Numbered from the stretch's first letter, positions 25,906 to 34,529 are shown. The stretch: 64,000 nucleotides of DNA from Pantoea phytobeneficialis (GCF_009728735.1 NZ_CP024638.1:1-64000); one strand, 5' to 3'. Program-made: numbers and translations. The notes: generated from the letters alone by a model not told the origin.

Positions 25906-27087
25906 ATGTCACAACCTCATGAGTTTTATCGTTACGCGGCCCCCGGCGAACGCCAGGCTAAGTACCACCACGCCAGCCATCAGCAACAGGTACGTTATCT
26001 GCCGGGCGTAGAACTGCGCACCGGCGAACAACAGCATTTGCTGATGATTAAAGCAGGGAACAGCCATATCTGGCTGGAGGGCAGTCAGAAGATGACGCAT
26101 TTTAACCTCGCCGACAGGCTCGGTAGTCTGAGCAGCGTGGTGGATGAACTGGGTGTGCTGGTCAGCCGCGAAACCTGGTATCCATTTGGCGGCACGGCGA
26201 GTTGGCTAACCGGCGTGCAGAGCGGTGCCGCGCTTAAGTTTCGGCGTTATGCAGGTAAAGAACGCGATGCCACCGGGATGATTTTTTATAACTGGCGCTA
26301 TTATGTGCCGTGGCTAATGCGCTGGCTGAACAGCGATCCGGCAGGCACCGTGGACGGGTTAAACCTGTTTTGCATGGTGGGGAATAATCCCGTTACGCTG
26401 CGCGATCTGGATGGCAGGATGGCTAATGAGGAGCCACTGGATCTAAGAATCAATAAAGCGAAAGATCTTCCTCAACAGCCTGTACCGGATGGCGTTCAGC
26501 CGCCCATAGCCGTGCTCAATCTTACCTCTGACAGTTTACATCCACCGCCGCCTGCGGCTGTTGCGACTTTGGTGACACCAGAGTCACCAAAGCCCGGTCC
26601 TTCATGCGATCCTGTGCCCACGCTGACGCCGACGCAAAAGGCGTTCGTAAAGCGGTGTCAAACCTGTAGCCAGGTTTTTAAATCTCAATACTTATATACA
26701 AAACATAAAAATCAGGAAAACAACACGCCCCTTATTTGCAGCCAATGTGGGATAAACCTTTATCATGCGCGAGATATGACCAGCCATATGCACATACATA
26801 GCGAAGACAAACCCTACATTTGTCAGAACGATGATTGCAGAAGGGCTTTTAAGAGAAGTTTTGAACTGGCTGTGCATATAAAAACACATGATCCTGAAAA
26901 GACGTACATTTGCGGACTGTGCAATAAACTATATAAAAATGCAGGAACGTTAGCTTGCCACAGATCGAAAATTCATAATAATAAAAAGCGTTTTCATTGT
27001 GACCTTTGTCCAGCTTCATTTACGATGGAAAATAAGCTGGTGACGCACAAATTAATTGTTCATCAGGACAGTTCGTTATTGAAATAA
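25906..27087 (+). CDS. short Rhs/TccC-core protein with C2H2 zinc fingers, copy B
   Basis: A 393-residue tandem homologue of copy A. Residues 1-173 are nearly the same Rhs/TccC core end (YLPGVELRTG, YPFGGTASWLTGVQ, RYAGKERDATGM, NSDPAGTVDGLNLF, NNPVTLRDLDG). The C-terminal half differs in sequence but again carries C2H2 fingers: C251/C254/H267 (incomplete), C278/C281/H294/H298, C306/C311/H324/H328, C336/C339/H352/H357 and C365/C368/H381/H386. Core kept and tip diverged is the pattern of polymorphic toxins. The start is the ATG after GGAGA, as in copy A; upstream in-frame ATG (25870) lies in the shared leader. The gap to copy A is 86 bases with a repeated leader. The gene converges on the sulfurtransferase gene with 10 bases between stops. 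Confidence 0.8.
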   Translation: MSQPHEFYRYAAPGERQAKYHHASHQQQVRYLPGVELRTGEQQHLLMIKAGNSHIWLEGSQKMTHFNLADRLGSLSSVVDELGVLVSRETWYPFGGTASWLTGVQSGAALKFRRYAGKERDATGMIFYNWRYYVPWLMRWLNSDPAGTVDGLNLFCMVGNNPVTLRDLDGRMANEEPLDLRINKAKDLPQQPVPDGVQPPIAVLNLTSDSLHPPPPAAVATLVTPESPKPGPSCDPVPTLTPTQKAFVKRCQTCSQVFKSQYLYTKHKNQENNTPLICSQCGINLYHARDMTSHMHIHSEDKPYICQNDDCRRAFKRSFELAVHIKTHDPEKTYICGLCNKLYKNAGTLACHRSKIHNNKKRFHCDLCPASFTMENKLVTHKLIVHQDSSLLK

Positions 27088-27097
27088 GCGCGTTGAA

Positions 27098-27907
27098 TCA
27101 CAAAATGGGCAGTTCATCATGTTCTGCCCATTCATGCCAGGAACCCACATAAATCGCTACTTGCGGATAACCCGCCAGTTTTAGAGCCGCCAGCACGGTG
27201 GCGGCGCGTGCGCCGCGATGACAATAGACCTGTAACTGTGCACCCCGTGCCAAACCTGCCGCTTCAGCTCGCTGGGCGATTGCCGCAGCGGTACGAAAGC
27301 GGCCATTTTCCAGCACATCTTCCCAGAACAGCAGGCAGGAATGCGGGATACGCCCGGCACGATGGCAGCAATCGTGCACGAAACTGCCATCAAATTCTGA
27401 CGGACGCCGTGCGTCAACGTTAATCACCGTTTTGCCATCGGCGTTGATGACCTGTTGACGGCTGCTGACCCAGCGGCTGTCCCAACGCACGACAGCGTGT
27501 TCTGAATTTTGTGTGACGGTGTAACTTAGTCCCTTGCCGGGTTCCAGGTCGTCACCTGTCTCCCGCCAGGCATCCAATCCGCCATCGAGAATCAAGGCAT
27601 CGTCGCGACCCAGTAGCCAGGCGAACCAGGCACCGCGCGGCGATCGCATCCCCACCTGCTGTTCAAAAAACACCGGCGTTGCGGCCGGATAGTGATCAAA
27701 CAACGGTTGCAGCGCGGCAGCAGCATCGGCTGCCATCGCCGCCAACCCGGCAGGGGTGCTGTCGGCGATAAAATAATCGTAAACGTTGCAGTGCTGCGCA
27801 CCGGGCAGCGTATTGGCCTGCCATTCAGCCACGTCACGCACATCAATCAATAAAAAATGTTCGCCGCGTGACTGTCTCAGCCGCAGCGCACTGGCCTTAA
27901 TGATCAT
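27098..27907 (-). CDS. rhodanese-type sulfurtransferase
   Basis: A 269-residue two-domain rhodanese. The second domain has the active-site loop VYCHRGARAA (catalytic Cys in C-H-R-G-A-R), and the first domain keeps LIDVRDVAEW and LDGGLDAW without a cysteine, as in thiosulfate/3-mercaptopyruvate sulfurtransferases. It would move sulfane sulfur from a thiol acid or thiosulfate to an acceptor in the cytoplasm. The start at ATG 27907 has GGAG six bases upstream; it overlaps the previous gene by 11 bases. It is the last gene of the uptake operon whose other enzymes handle sulfur amino acids. Confidence 0.88.
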   Translation of the reverse strand: MIIKASALRLRQSRGEHFLLIDVRDVAEWQANTLPGAQHCNVYDYFIADSTPAGLAAMAADAAAALQPLFDHYPAATPVFFEQQVGMRSPRGAWFAWLLGRDDALILDGGLDAWRETGDDLEPGKGLSYTVTQNSEHAVVRWDSRWVSSRQQVINADGKTVINVDARRPSEFDGSFVHDCCHRAGRIPHSCLLFWEDVLENGRFRTAAAIAQRAEAAGLARGAQLQVYCHRGARAATVLAALKLAGYPQVAIYVGSWHEWAEHDELPIL

Positions 27908-28868
27908 GCGTGACTCCATTAAATAATGTTTGCCAGTTACCAGACTGCTGCTGCTCGGCCGCTGTCAGCACGCGGGCGGCGAGGGCGATATCGAAAACGT
28001 TCAGCCCGAAGGAGGAGAAGTACACGCTATCGGTAGCGTCAGGCCGCCAGCCATCTATCACCAGCGAGGTGAGATCGGCCGCGACTTCGTGCTCAGCGAA
28101 TTCTCCCGCGCGGAACATCTGGAACAAACTTTTGGCGCTGCGCTGGGCGAAATCGCCCCACGCATCCACTACCACCTGGCGACTGGCTTTGATCGCGGCA
28201 AAGCTCACTTCGTGATAGCCCACCTGGATTATCAGACGGCCCGCACGTACCGCAGACGCATCGACAATCGGTTGCGCCGCGCTGGTACAGGTGATCACCG
28301 CGTCATACGGCTTTGCCAGTGCCGCGGCGAGATCGGGTTCGGGGGTGATGCCGTTCAGGCCAGACATATTTTCCGGCGTGCGATTCCACACGCCGATTTG
28401 CGCCAGCGTCGGAAACAAGGTCTGCAACATACGCAGATGCGCCCGGGCGTGAAAACCGGTACCCAGCAGTAACACGCGTTTTACCGCACGGGGCGCGGCA
28501 TATTGCAATGCCAGCGCGCTGACGGCAGCGGTACGCGCGGCTGTTAATGCGCCACTGGCAACCAGGCCGCGTGGCACGCCACTGGCGGCATCGTTGATTA
28601 GCGTTACCGCCAGGGCGGCAGGTAGCGCGTCGGGTCGCTGTGGGCGGTGGGCGGTCCACTTGACGCCCGCAGCGTTAAAATGTCCGCCAACCCTGGCGGG
28701 AAGTGCGTAGGCTTTGCCGAGCGGTGTCGCAAGGTCGATATGGTTTTCGGCAGGCATCTGCGTTTCACCGGCGCGCATTAGCGTGACAACGTCACGTACA
28801 TCGGCCAGCGCTAACGCCGGATCGTCGCCGCCGAGCAGCGCCACCGTAGCTTCGTCCAGCACGCGCAT
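27897..28868 (-). CDS. ornithine cyclodeaminase / mu-crystallin family protein
   Basis: A 323-residue NAD(P)-binding protein of the OCD/mu-crystallin family: GGHFNAAGVKW, a Rossmann motif VLLLGTGFHARAHL (about 133-146) and VVVDAWGDFAQ. Members cyclise ornithine, reduce ketimines or oxidise amino acids; the family is too broad to name the reaction. It is directly adjacent to the D-cysteine desulfhydrase-like gene (stop and start touch), so ketimine or imino acid handling after a PLP reaction is plausible. Confidence 0.85.
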   Translation of the reverse strand: MRVLDEATVALLGGDDPALALADVRDVVTLMRAGETQMPAENHIDLATPLGKAYALPARVGGHFNAAGVKWTAHRPQRPDALPAALAVTLINDAASGVPRGLVASGALTAARTAAVSALALQYAAPRAVKRVLLLGTGFHARAHLRMLQTLFPTLAQIGVWNRTPENMSGLNGITPEPDLAAALAKPYDAVITCTSAAQPIVDASAVRAGRLIIQVGYHEVSFAAIKASRQVVVDAWGDFAQRSAKSLFQMFRAGEFAEHEVAADLTSLVIDGWRPDATDSVYFSSFGLNVFDIALAARVLTAAEQQQSGNWQTLFNGVTHDH

Positions 28869-29867
28869 TTATTGCTCCAGCAGCCGGTCGGCAAACGGAT
28901 AGAGCGCGGGAGAACCACCGCAATGCACGAACGTCACGTTGGCACCTTGCGGAATACGCCCCTGTTTGACCAGCGATATCAGGCCGTGCATCGCTTTGCC
29001 GGTATAGACCGGATCGAGCAACACGCCTTCCTGCTGCGCCAGTTGGTAAATGGCGTCGATACCGCCGGCTGATGGGATGCCGTAAGCTTCACCGACATAG
29101 CCATCTTCAATCCAGATATCGTCGGGTTGCCACTGTTGAGGCCATTGCAGCAAATCAGCACAATCCTGCGCCATGCCTGAAATACGCGGCTGGAACCAGT
29201 CGGCTTTGGCACTGACGCTGATGCCGATCACTTTTGTCTCAGGCCAGTAACGGCGCGTACCAACGTGCAATCCCGCGAGGGTGCCGCCGGAACCGGTCGG
29301 TGCTACCACAAAATCCGGCACCGGGGCGGCGCGCTCAGCAAGCTGCGCGCTGATTTCCTCAACCGCACGTACATAACCCAGCGCGCCGAGCGGTGTGGCA
29401 CCGCCCAGTGGGATGATCATCGGCTTCTCGCCGCGGGCGCTGGCCGCATCGGCGTGCGCCTGCATCGCCCCTTCGATCTGGGTGAAATAACCGTCCGGGT
29501 CGAGGAATTGCACCTCGGCTCCGAACAGCTTATCGAGCAGCAGGTTGCCCTGCCAACTGGCAGGCGGGTTGCCGCGCAGCACCAGCACCGGACGCATACC
29601 AAACTTACGCGCCGCCGCTGCTACCATGCGGGCGTGGTTTGACTGATGTCCACCGGTGGTGATCACCACGTTGACGCCCGCCTGGCAGGCCTCTGCCATC
29701 AGGTACTCCAGCTTACGGACTTTGTTGCCGCCGCCGCCGAAGCCGCTGTAGTCATCACGTTTGATGGTGAGATTTATGCCTAATACCTCCCCAAGCCGCG
29801 GTAGCGGCTCCAGCGGCGTGGGGAAGAACCCCAACGGCACGCGTGTAAACTCATCGACTGTCTTCAT
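28869..29867 (-). CDS. D-cysteine desulfhydrase / ACC deaminase family enzyme
   Basis: A 332-residue PLP enzyme of fold type II. The PLP lysine is K49 in GGGGNKVRKLEYL, followed by TTGGHQSNHAR and the phosphate loop GSGGTLAG. DcyD-type enzymes turn D-cysteine into pyruvate, H2S and ammonia; ACC deaminases of plant-associated bacteria open 1-aminocyclopropane-carboxylate and share the fold. The neighbouring rhodanese favours a sulfur substrate, but ACC deamination is not excluded. It overlaps the upstream M20 gene by 17 bases. Confidence 0.88.
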   Translation of the reverse strand: MKTVDEFTRVPLGFFPTPLEPLPRLGEVLGINLTIKRDDYSGFGGGGNKVRKLEYLMAEACQAGVNVVITTGGHQSNHARMVAAAARKFGMRPVLVLRGNPPASWQGNLLLDKLFGAEVQFLDPDGYFTQIEGAMQAHADAASARGEKPMIIPLGGATPLGALGYVRAVEEISAQLAERAAPVPDFVVAPTGSGGTLAGLHVGTRRYWPETKVIGISVSAKADWFQPRISGMAQDCADLLQWPQQWQPDDIWIEDGYVGEAYGIPSAGGIDAIYQLAQQEGVLLDPVYTGKAMHGLISLVKQGRIPQGANVTFVHCGGSPALYPFADRLLEQ

Positions 29868-31278
29868 TAAAATTACCTGTAATATTTTGTTTTAGTACTT
29901 CTCTGGTGTTTCCCTGGTGTGGCGCGACCCGACCAAAGGTCGAGTCAGAAAATGCGGTGAGCCACAGGCTCAGTGACTGCTGGAAGCGCTCCAGTCCAGT
30001 CAGGGTGACAAATTCGTTTACGGCGTGGGCGTTGCCGCCGTGCCCCAGGCCGCCAATTAAAAAAGCGGGGGCGATGGCAGCGAAGGCATACGCCGGGGCG
30101 CAACCCGGTGCCCACGGCCAGATTTGCGGCTGTGCGCCCAGCGTCTGATAGCTGGCGATCAGTTCATCGACGCCGCTGGCGTGGCGACCGAAACGAATTC
30201 CCGGATAGCGATCAACCAGTTCCAGCCGGGTGCCGGTCAAATCCGGCTGTGCAAGGCGCTGCTGCGCGGCTGCAATCATCGCATCCTGATCAAACGCAGG
30301 CGGGATACGGAAAGCCAGTTCGGCGCTGGCCCGGAACGGGATCACGCCACGACCACCGACCGGATCGCTGTGCAACTCGGCCAGCGTCAGCACGGCGCTG
30401 CCGAGCAAGGTTTGCAAACAAGTGACCGCGTCACCGCTAATCATCAGACGCTGGCTGCGGCGGAAACGCAGCTCATCATCGATGCTGAACGACTGCGCCA
30501 GCGTTGCCAGCAGCGCGTTAGCCTCGGCATCCGGCGCGATGTAGCCCAGTACACCGCTGTCAGCGGCGGGGGCGATGGCGTCCAGTGCCTGCACCAGACG
30601 CCAGGCGGGATTGGCTATCCATCCGGCGTTACTGGCGTGAATGGCGGAGGAAGGGCCACCCCAGTCGCCGCCGTTGACGCTTAAGCGACCGGTGGCGAGG
30701 CCGGTAAAGCCGAGATAGACGCGAGGCGCGCCGCCGCCATATTCGCACAGCGACGGAAACAAAACCGCCTCAGCCGGTGCCACCGGACAGGGCTGTTGCG
30801 CGAGGTAACGCCGCAGCGTGCCGCTGCCGATCTCCTCTTCGCCTTCCAGCAAGATTTCGAGGTTGACCGCCAGTTGGTTGTTCTGCAACAACTCCCGCAG
30901 CACAATCAACATCCCCGCCAGCGGGCCTTTGTTGTTCTCTGCACCGCGTCCGACGAACACATCGCCTAAATCGTCCCAGTGACAGACGCCACCGACGAAG
31001 GGCGGCACATCCCAGCCCGCGTCATCCGCAGGCATCACGTCGTACATGTTGTACAGCACCACGGTTTTGCTGGCACCGGTATCAATACGGACATGCACCA
31101 CCGGCGGCTTGTCGGCTGCCTGACTGGCAACCGGATAGATCACGCGGGCGTTCAGGTGCGTCACCATCCAGGATTCGAGCCACGCGGCCAGGCCGTGTTG
31201 CGCGTCAAGCTGTCCCGACACGCTTGGCCAGCGTGTCAGTTCGCTCAGCAGTTCCAGGGTGGCGTCGAGTCGGTTCAC
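29851..31278 (-). CDS. M20-family peptidase homologue with altered metal ligands
   Basis: A 475-residue protein of the M20 (ArgE/DapE/carboxypeptidase G2) family. EGEEEIGS and AHAVNE are kept, but the usual zinc motif YGHYDV reads YNMYDV, replacing the first ligand His by Met, and the usual RGASDDKG reads RGAENNKG, replacing the bridging Asp by Asn. So either this branch uses another metal arrangement or it is not a normal hydrolase. It starts with GTG overlapping the permease stop (GTGA). In an operon with a peptide importer it would be expected to cleave an imported peptide or N-acyl amino acid to release the sulfur amino acid for the next enzymes. Confidence 0.85.
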   Translation of the reverse strand: MNRLDATLELLSELTRWPSVSGQLDAQHGLAAWLESWMVTHLNARVIYPVASQAADKPPVVHVRIDTGASKTVVLYNMYDVMPADDAGWDVPPFVGGVCHWDDLGDVFVGRGAENNKGPLAGMLIVLRELLQNNQLAVNLEILLEGEEEIGSGTLRRYLAQQPCPVAPAEAVLFPSLCEYGGGAPRVYLGFTGLATGRLSVNGGDWGGPSSAIHASNAGWIANPAWRLVQALDAIAPAADSGVLGYIAPDAEANALLATLAQSFSIDDELRFRRSQRLMISGDAVTCLQTLLGSAVLTLAELHSDPVGGRGVIPFRASAELAFRIPPAFDQDAMIAAAQQRLAQPDLTGTRLELVDRYPGIRFGRHASGVDELIASYQTLGAQPQIWPWAPGCAPAYAFAAIAPAFLIGGLGHGGNAHAVNEFVTLTGLERFQQSLSLWLTAFSDSTFGRVAPHQGNTREVLKQNITGNFNEDSR

Positions 31279-32189
31279 AGGCGGATCCTCGGGTTCAGCA
31301 CCAGATACAACAGGTCGATCAGCAGATTAATCACCACAAACACCAGCGCGGCCAGCAGGACGATCGCCTGTACCAGCGGGAAGTCGCGGTTCTGAATCGC
31401 CTGAATCGCCAGGCGACCAATGCCTGGCCAGGCAAAGATAATTTCTGTCACCAGCGCGCCGCCGAGCAGCGAAGCGAAGTACATACCCTGCACCGTCACC
31501 ACCGGGATCAACGCATTACGCAGGCCATGTCGCACCACGATACGCCACTGACTTAACCCTTTGGCACGCGCGGTGCGGATATAATCCTGTTGCAGCACTT
31601 CCAGCAGGCTGGCACGCGTCAGACGTGCCACCGCGCTCATATAAAAGGCACCGAGGCTGACGGCGGGCATAATCAGCGCAGTGAAACTGCCGTAGCCACT
31701 GGAGGGCAGCCATTGCAGGTGCAGGCTGAAAAATAAGATCATCAGCAGTCCGAGCCAGAACACCGGGATGGCCTGACCACTGAAGGCCACCAGGCGGCAG
31801 ATCAGATCCCAAAAACTGTGCGGGCGCAGGGCGCTGATGATGCCGAGCAGCAGGCCGAGCAGAGAACTCCAAACCAGTGCGCTGACGGCCAGTAGTGCCG
31901 TCGCAGGCAGACGTTCACCGATTAATGCCAGCACCGGCTGGCTGTAGCGCAACGATTCACCAAAATCGCCCTGCAACACGCCACTCAGGTAGTGGCCGTA
32001 CTGCCACAAAAGCGGGCGGTCAAAGCCCATGCTGTGACGAAAGGTATCAATCTCCTGCTGGCTGGATCCGGGGGGCATCATCAGCGCAGCCGGGTCGCCG
32101 GTCAGGTGCAGGCTGAAGAAAATCAGCAGCGATACGCCGAATAACACCAACACTGATTGTCCGAGGCGATTGAGTAAAATGTTCAGCAT
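31275..32189 (-). CDS. peptide ABC transporter permease (DppB type)
   Basis: A 304-residue inner-membrane permease with six spans starting MLNILLNRLGQSVLVLFGV. The EAA-loop region reads YIRTARAKGLSQWRIVVRHG, typical for DppB/OppB. The ATG comes one base after the stop of the DppC-type partner, so they are translationally linked; a longer upstream reading lies inside the partner gene and is rejected. It forms the import channel together with the next permease and a double ATPase. Confidence 0.93.
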   Translation of the reverse strand: MLNILLNRLGQSVLVLFGVSLLIFFSLHLTGDPAALMMPPGSSQQEIDTFRHSMGFDRPLLWQYGHYLSGVLQGDFGESLRYSQPVLALIGERLPATALLAVSALVWSSLLGLLLGIISALRPHSFWDLICRLVAFSGQAIPVFWLGLLMILFFSLHLQWLPSSGYGSFTALIMPAVSLGAFYMSAVARLTRASLLEVLQQDYIRTARAKGLSQWRIVVRHGLRNALIPVVTVQGMYFASLLGGALVTEIIFAWPGIGRLAIQAIQNRDFPLVQAIVLLAALVFVVINLLIDLLYLVLNPRIRL

Positions 32190-32190
32190 G

Positions 32191-33039
32191 TTAATCCAGC
32201 CTCGTATGGGTGCGACGCAGCAGGGCATCGCCCAACAGGTTGCAGCCAATCACCAGCGCGGCAATCACCAGACCGGGATACAGCACCAGCCACTGTGCCA
32301 GCAACATATACGAACGGCCTTCACCGATCAGATTGCCGAGGGTGGGCGTCGGCGGCTGAATGCCCATGCCGAGAAAACCCACTGAGGCTTCCAGCACAAT
32401 CAGACGCGGAATATCCAGTGTCAGCAGCACCACCAACGGGGTGAGCAGATTAGGCAGGATATGACGCAACAAAATACGCAGTGGCGAGAACCCCATCGCT
32501 TTCACCGCCTGGATATACTCCAGCTCGCGAATTTCCAGCGTTTTGGCACGCGCCACGCGGGCGTAGATCGCCCAACTGGTCACCCCCATGATGACGATAA
32601 TGTTGGTGGTGGACGTTCCCATCAACGCAATCACCAGCAGGATCAGCAGGATAAAGGGCACCGCCAGTTGGATATCGATCAGGCGCATAATCAGGGCATC
32701 AACCCAGCCACCGGCATAACCGGCAATCATGCCGAGCGCCACACCGACCACCGCACCAATCGCGGCGGCCAGCACCACCACCAACAGCGACAGACGCGTA
32801 CCGGCGAGGATGCGGGAGAGCAGGTCGCGGCCCAGTTGATCGGTGCCGAGCAAATGGCCGCCAGTGCCGGGCGGCAGGAACATCTCGGTTAACTGGTTGG
32901 TTAACGGGTCCGGCAATGGCAGCCACGGAGACAGCAACGCCGCCACGATCACCACCAGCAGCAGCGCGCTGCCGATGATGGCATCACCGTAAAAAATACG
33001 GCGTGGCCGACGTTGTAAGGCTGCTGCCGGGGTAATCAT
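32191..33039 (-). CDS. peptide ABC transporter permease (DppC type)
   Basis: A 282-residue permease with an N-terminal cytoplasmic leader, LLGTDQLGRDLLSRILAGTR (conserved DppC motif after the first span) and the EAA loop YIQAVKAMGFSPLRILLRHI. It overlaps the binding-protein gene by 4 bases and pairs with the DppB-type permease downstream. Confidence 0.94.
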   Translation of the reverse strand: MITPAAALQRRPRRIFYGDAIIGSALLLVVIVAALLSPWLPLPDPLTNQLTEMFLPPGTGGHLLGTDQLGRDLLSRILAGTRLSLLVVVLAAAIGAVVGVALGMIAGYAGGWVDALIMRLIDIQLAVPFILLILLVIALMGTSTTNIIVIMGVTSWAIYARVARAKTLEIRELEYIQAVKAMGFSPLRILLRHILPNLLTPLVVLLTLDIPRLIVLEASVGFLGMGIQPPTPTLGNLIGEGRSYMLLAQWLVLYPGLVIAALVIGCNLLGDALLRRTHTRLD

Positions 33040-34529
33040 TTCAGCCTCAGATCAAACAGCGGGATACGGGCATCGACACGGCCTTTAAAGGTCAGTGCGT
33101 CGCTGTGCGCGTAAAGCGTGTCTTCACGATATAACGGGATCAGCGGCTGCTGTTCAGCAACGCGTTGCTGAATCTGTTGCAGCAGCACTTTGCGCTTCGC
33201 GGCATCCACCGTCTGGCGGCTCTGGTCCAGCAACTTATCCATTTCAGGATCGTTCACCGTCGAGTAGGGTTCGCCGCTGTGCAGAATCGGGAACAGGGCG
33301 GCATCGGCGTCCAGTGTCTGGGTCGATCCCCACGCCAGCATATACATCGGGGCTTGCTTCTGTGCCGCGACCTGCTGGGTATAAACCGACCATTCAGGCA
33401 CTTCGAGCTGGGCTTTGACGCCGATCGCGGCCAGATCCTGCACGATCGCCTGGGCGACATCCGCGCTGGCGATATAACGACGTGGTGCCTGGAAGCGCAG
33501 GGTAAAGCCATTCGGATAGCCGGCCTGCGTCAGCAGGGTTTTGGCTTTGGCGACATCCTGGGTGGTGGCGGGTACCGCCAGATAACCGAAATCATTAGCT
33601 CCCGCCATAGTACCGGTCGGCGTGCCGTAGCCATGCAGCAACTGCTGGGTATACGCCTGACGATTCAGCGCCAGCGACAGTGCCTGACGTACACGCACGT
33701 CGTTCAACGGTTTTTCGTTGTTTTTCAGACCGAGATAGATAGTTAACCCACCGCCTTTGACCTGCTCCAGTGCAACACCAGGGCGATTTTTCAGCGCAGG
33801 CACCAGATCGGCAGGCACGCTTTCCACCAGTTGGACTTCACCGGTCAGCAATGAGGTGATACGGGCGGTGGCCTCCGGGATCGGACGCCAGGTGACGCGG
33901 TCAATGGCAGGTTTGCCACGCCAGTAAGCGTCATTGGCGACCATCACCACTTTTTCGTCCGGGATAAAGGTATCCAGCTTGTAAGCACCGCTGCCAATCG
34001 GTTTGCGGGCAAATTCGCTGGCACCCACTTTTTTCACATAAGCGGGTGGGACGATATAGGTCGGATAACGGCTCATGCGGGTTGGCAGCAGCGGATCCGG
34101 ACCGTTAGTATGGATCAACAGTTGGTAGTCGTTGACCACCTCGACCGATTTAATGGTGCGGATGTAGGAGATGGTCGGTGCGTGGTTGACGGGGTCAAGA
34201 ATGCGGTCAATGGAGAATTTTACCGCCGCGGCATTGACCGGCTCGCCATCGGTGAAATTCACCCCTTTGCGCAGGTTAAATTGCCAGGTGGTGTCATTGA
34301 TGGCTTTCCAGTCGGTCGCCAGGCCCGGTTGCAGCGACATATCATCGGCGCGGCGTACCAGGGTATCGAAAATATTATCCACCAGCGTGGCGGCTTCTTT
34401 GAGAAAGCCGGGATCCATAGCCGTGGCTGATGCGGGCTGGGCGATGGTCAACTCTGCCGCCTGCAAACTGGCGGGTAACAGGGCAAAAAGCAATGCGGTG
34501 GTAGCAAACTTCACTGCAGGTAGTCTCAT
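33036..34529 (-). CDS. peptide ABC transporter substrate-binding protein
   Basis: A periplasmic binding protein of the SBP family 5 (DppA/OppA/GsiB-like), about 497 residues with a signal peptide (MRLPAVKFATTALLFALLPASLQA, processed near AELTIAQ). Typical motifs are WQFNLRKGVNFTDGEPVNA and a long alternating alpha/beta body. The start is ambiguous between ATG 34550, 34538 and 34529; the last has GGGA at proper distance. First gene of the operon and transcribed away from the GntR regulator. The ligand is unknown; operon enzymes suggest a peptide or conjugate that carries a cysteine-like residue. Confidence 0.9.
   Translation of the reverse strand: MRLPAVKFATTALLFALLPASLQAAELTIAQPASATAMDPGFLKEAATLVDNIFDTLVRRADDMSLQPGLATDWKAINDTTWQFNLRKGVNFTDGEPVNAAAVKFSIDRILDPVNHAPTISYIRTIKSVEVVNDYQLLIHTNGPDPLLPTRMSRYPTYIVPPAYVKKVGASEFARKPIGSGAYKLDTFIPDEKVVMVANDAYWRGKPAIDRVTWRPIPEATARITSLLTGEVQLVESVPADLVPALKNRPGVALEQVKGGGLTIYLGLKNNEKPLNDVRVRQALSLALNRQAYTQQLLHGYGTPTGTMAGANDFGYLAVPATTQDVAKAKTLLTQAGYPNGFTLRFQAPRRYIASADVAQAIVQDLAAIGVKAQLEVPEWSVYTQQVAAQKQAPMYMLAWGSTQTLDADAALFPILHSGEPYSTVNDPEMDKLLDQSRQTVDAAKRKVLLQQIQQRVAEQQPLIPLYREDTLYAHSDALTFKGRVDARIPLFDLRLK

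Noticed and set aside
30124..30684. 186-codon open frame on the plus strand
   Set aside because: Shadow of the M20-family gene on the other strand; composition dominated by the complement of its codons.
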